From Parabacteroides sp. (GTDB lineage: Bacteria > Bacteroidota > Bacteroidia > Bacteroidales > Tannerellaceae), in assembly GCA_020026285.1 (NCBI GenBank), contig JAHHQS010000205.1, forward strand, positions 1 to 5,861: a stretch of DNA of 5,861 nt, in the 5' to 3' direction. Shown one piece after another: positions 5,809 through 5,861 of this stretch (positions are counted from its first letter, which is position 1; each line of letters starts with the position of its first letter). The notes below the pieces were generated by a model that was not told where the DNA came from, searched no databases, and was given only the letters and a program-made list of their open reading frames with translations. Made by a program: the position numbers and the translations under genes.

Positions 5809-5861
5809 AAAAGAGGGGGTGTGTCAAAATGTATGTTAATACAAATTGATGCCCCCTCTTT
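5809..5861. terminator. rho-independent-type, probably bidirectional terminator
   Basis: AAAGAGGGGG (5810-5819) and CCCCCTCTTT (5852-5861) are a perfect 10-bp inverted repeat. The interior also pairs: TCAA (5824-5827) with TTGA (5846-5849) and TGTAT (5830-5834) with ATACA (5839-5843), around a GTTA tetraloop and a symmetric AA/AA internal loop, so nearly the whole segment folds into one long hairpin. The A-tract on the left and T-tract on the right fit termination in both directions, closing the operon and perhaps a convergent gene to the right. The window ends inside the T-tract, so its length is not seen. Because of the extra internal pairing it could also be part of a small repeat or insertion-element end. 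Confidence 0.65.

Noticed and set aside
5750..5839. Open frame continuing 29 codons past the TAA of the third gene (readthrough or truncated gene)
   Set aside because: The frame runs into the terminator hairpin and the residues do not resemble a fimbrillin tail; the fimbrillin module is already complete at the final GW.
1..5861. CRISPR array, tRNA/rRNA genes, integrase or transposase
   Set aside because: No regularly spaced identical DNA repeats, no cloverleaf or rRNA-like sequence, and no recombinase or transposase motif in any long frame.

Overview
The window looks like an accessory surface-structure locus from a member of the order Bacteroidales (Bacteroides, Phocaeicola, Parabacteroides or a close relative). 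The reasons are the protein families (Mfa1/FimA-type fimbrillin lipoproteins, BspA-type leucine-rich repeats, a BACON domain, an M64 metallopeptidase), the lipoprotein signals with Ser/Asp/Glu-rich stretches after the cysteine, the lack of Shine-Dalgarno sequences before A/T-rich start regions, and a TAnnTTTG-type promoter element. The species cannot be fixed from this sequence.

Layout. Positions 1-464 are non-coding. The extreme left edge carries a good -7 promoter element pointing left, so a divergent gene probably lies just outside the window. The rest is a GC-rich stretch with a hairpin, then a very AT-rich stretch (about 17% GC at 361-420) that probably holds the operon promoter. Three genes then follow on the + strand with gaps of 23 and 9 bp, which suggests one transcript: a 300-residue fimbrillin-like lipoprotein (465-1367), a 1154-residue multidomain lipoprotein (1391-4855) and a second fimbrillin-like lipoprotein (start placed at 4865, end 5749). 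The window ends in a strong hairpin that looks like a bidirectional terminator.

Main point. The three genes share one homologous fimbrillin-like module. In the middle gene that module is fused to about eleven BspA-type leucine-rich repeats, a BACON-like domain and a C-terminal M64 peptidase domain. The architecture suggests a pilus or surface structure that carries an adhesive, possibly proteolytic subunit, with the flanking stand-alone fimbrillins as structural partners. The peptidase has a HEAGGH zinc motif, one residue longer than HExxH, and a dense cysteine cluster just after it. Base composition is mosaic: both flanks and the 5' half of the first gene are GC-richer than the central part, which fits recombination or cassette exchange. 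Function and substrate are inferred from family membership; nothing in the sequence proves assembly into a fibre or cleavage of any given host protein.
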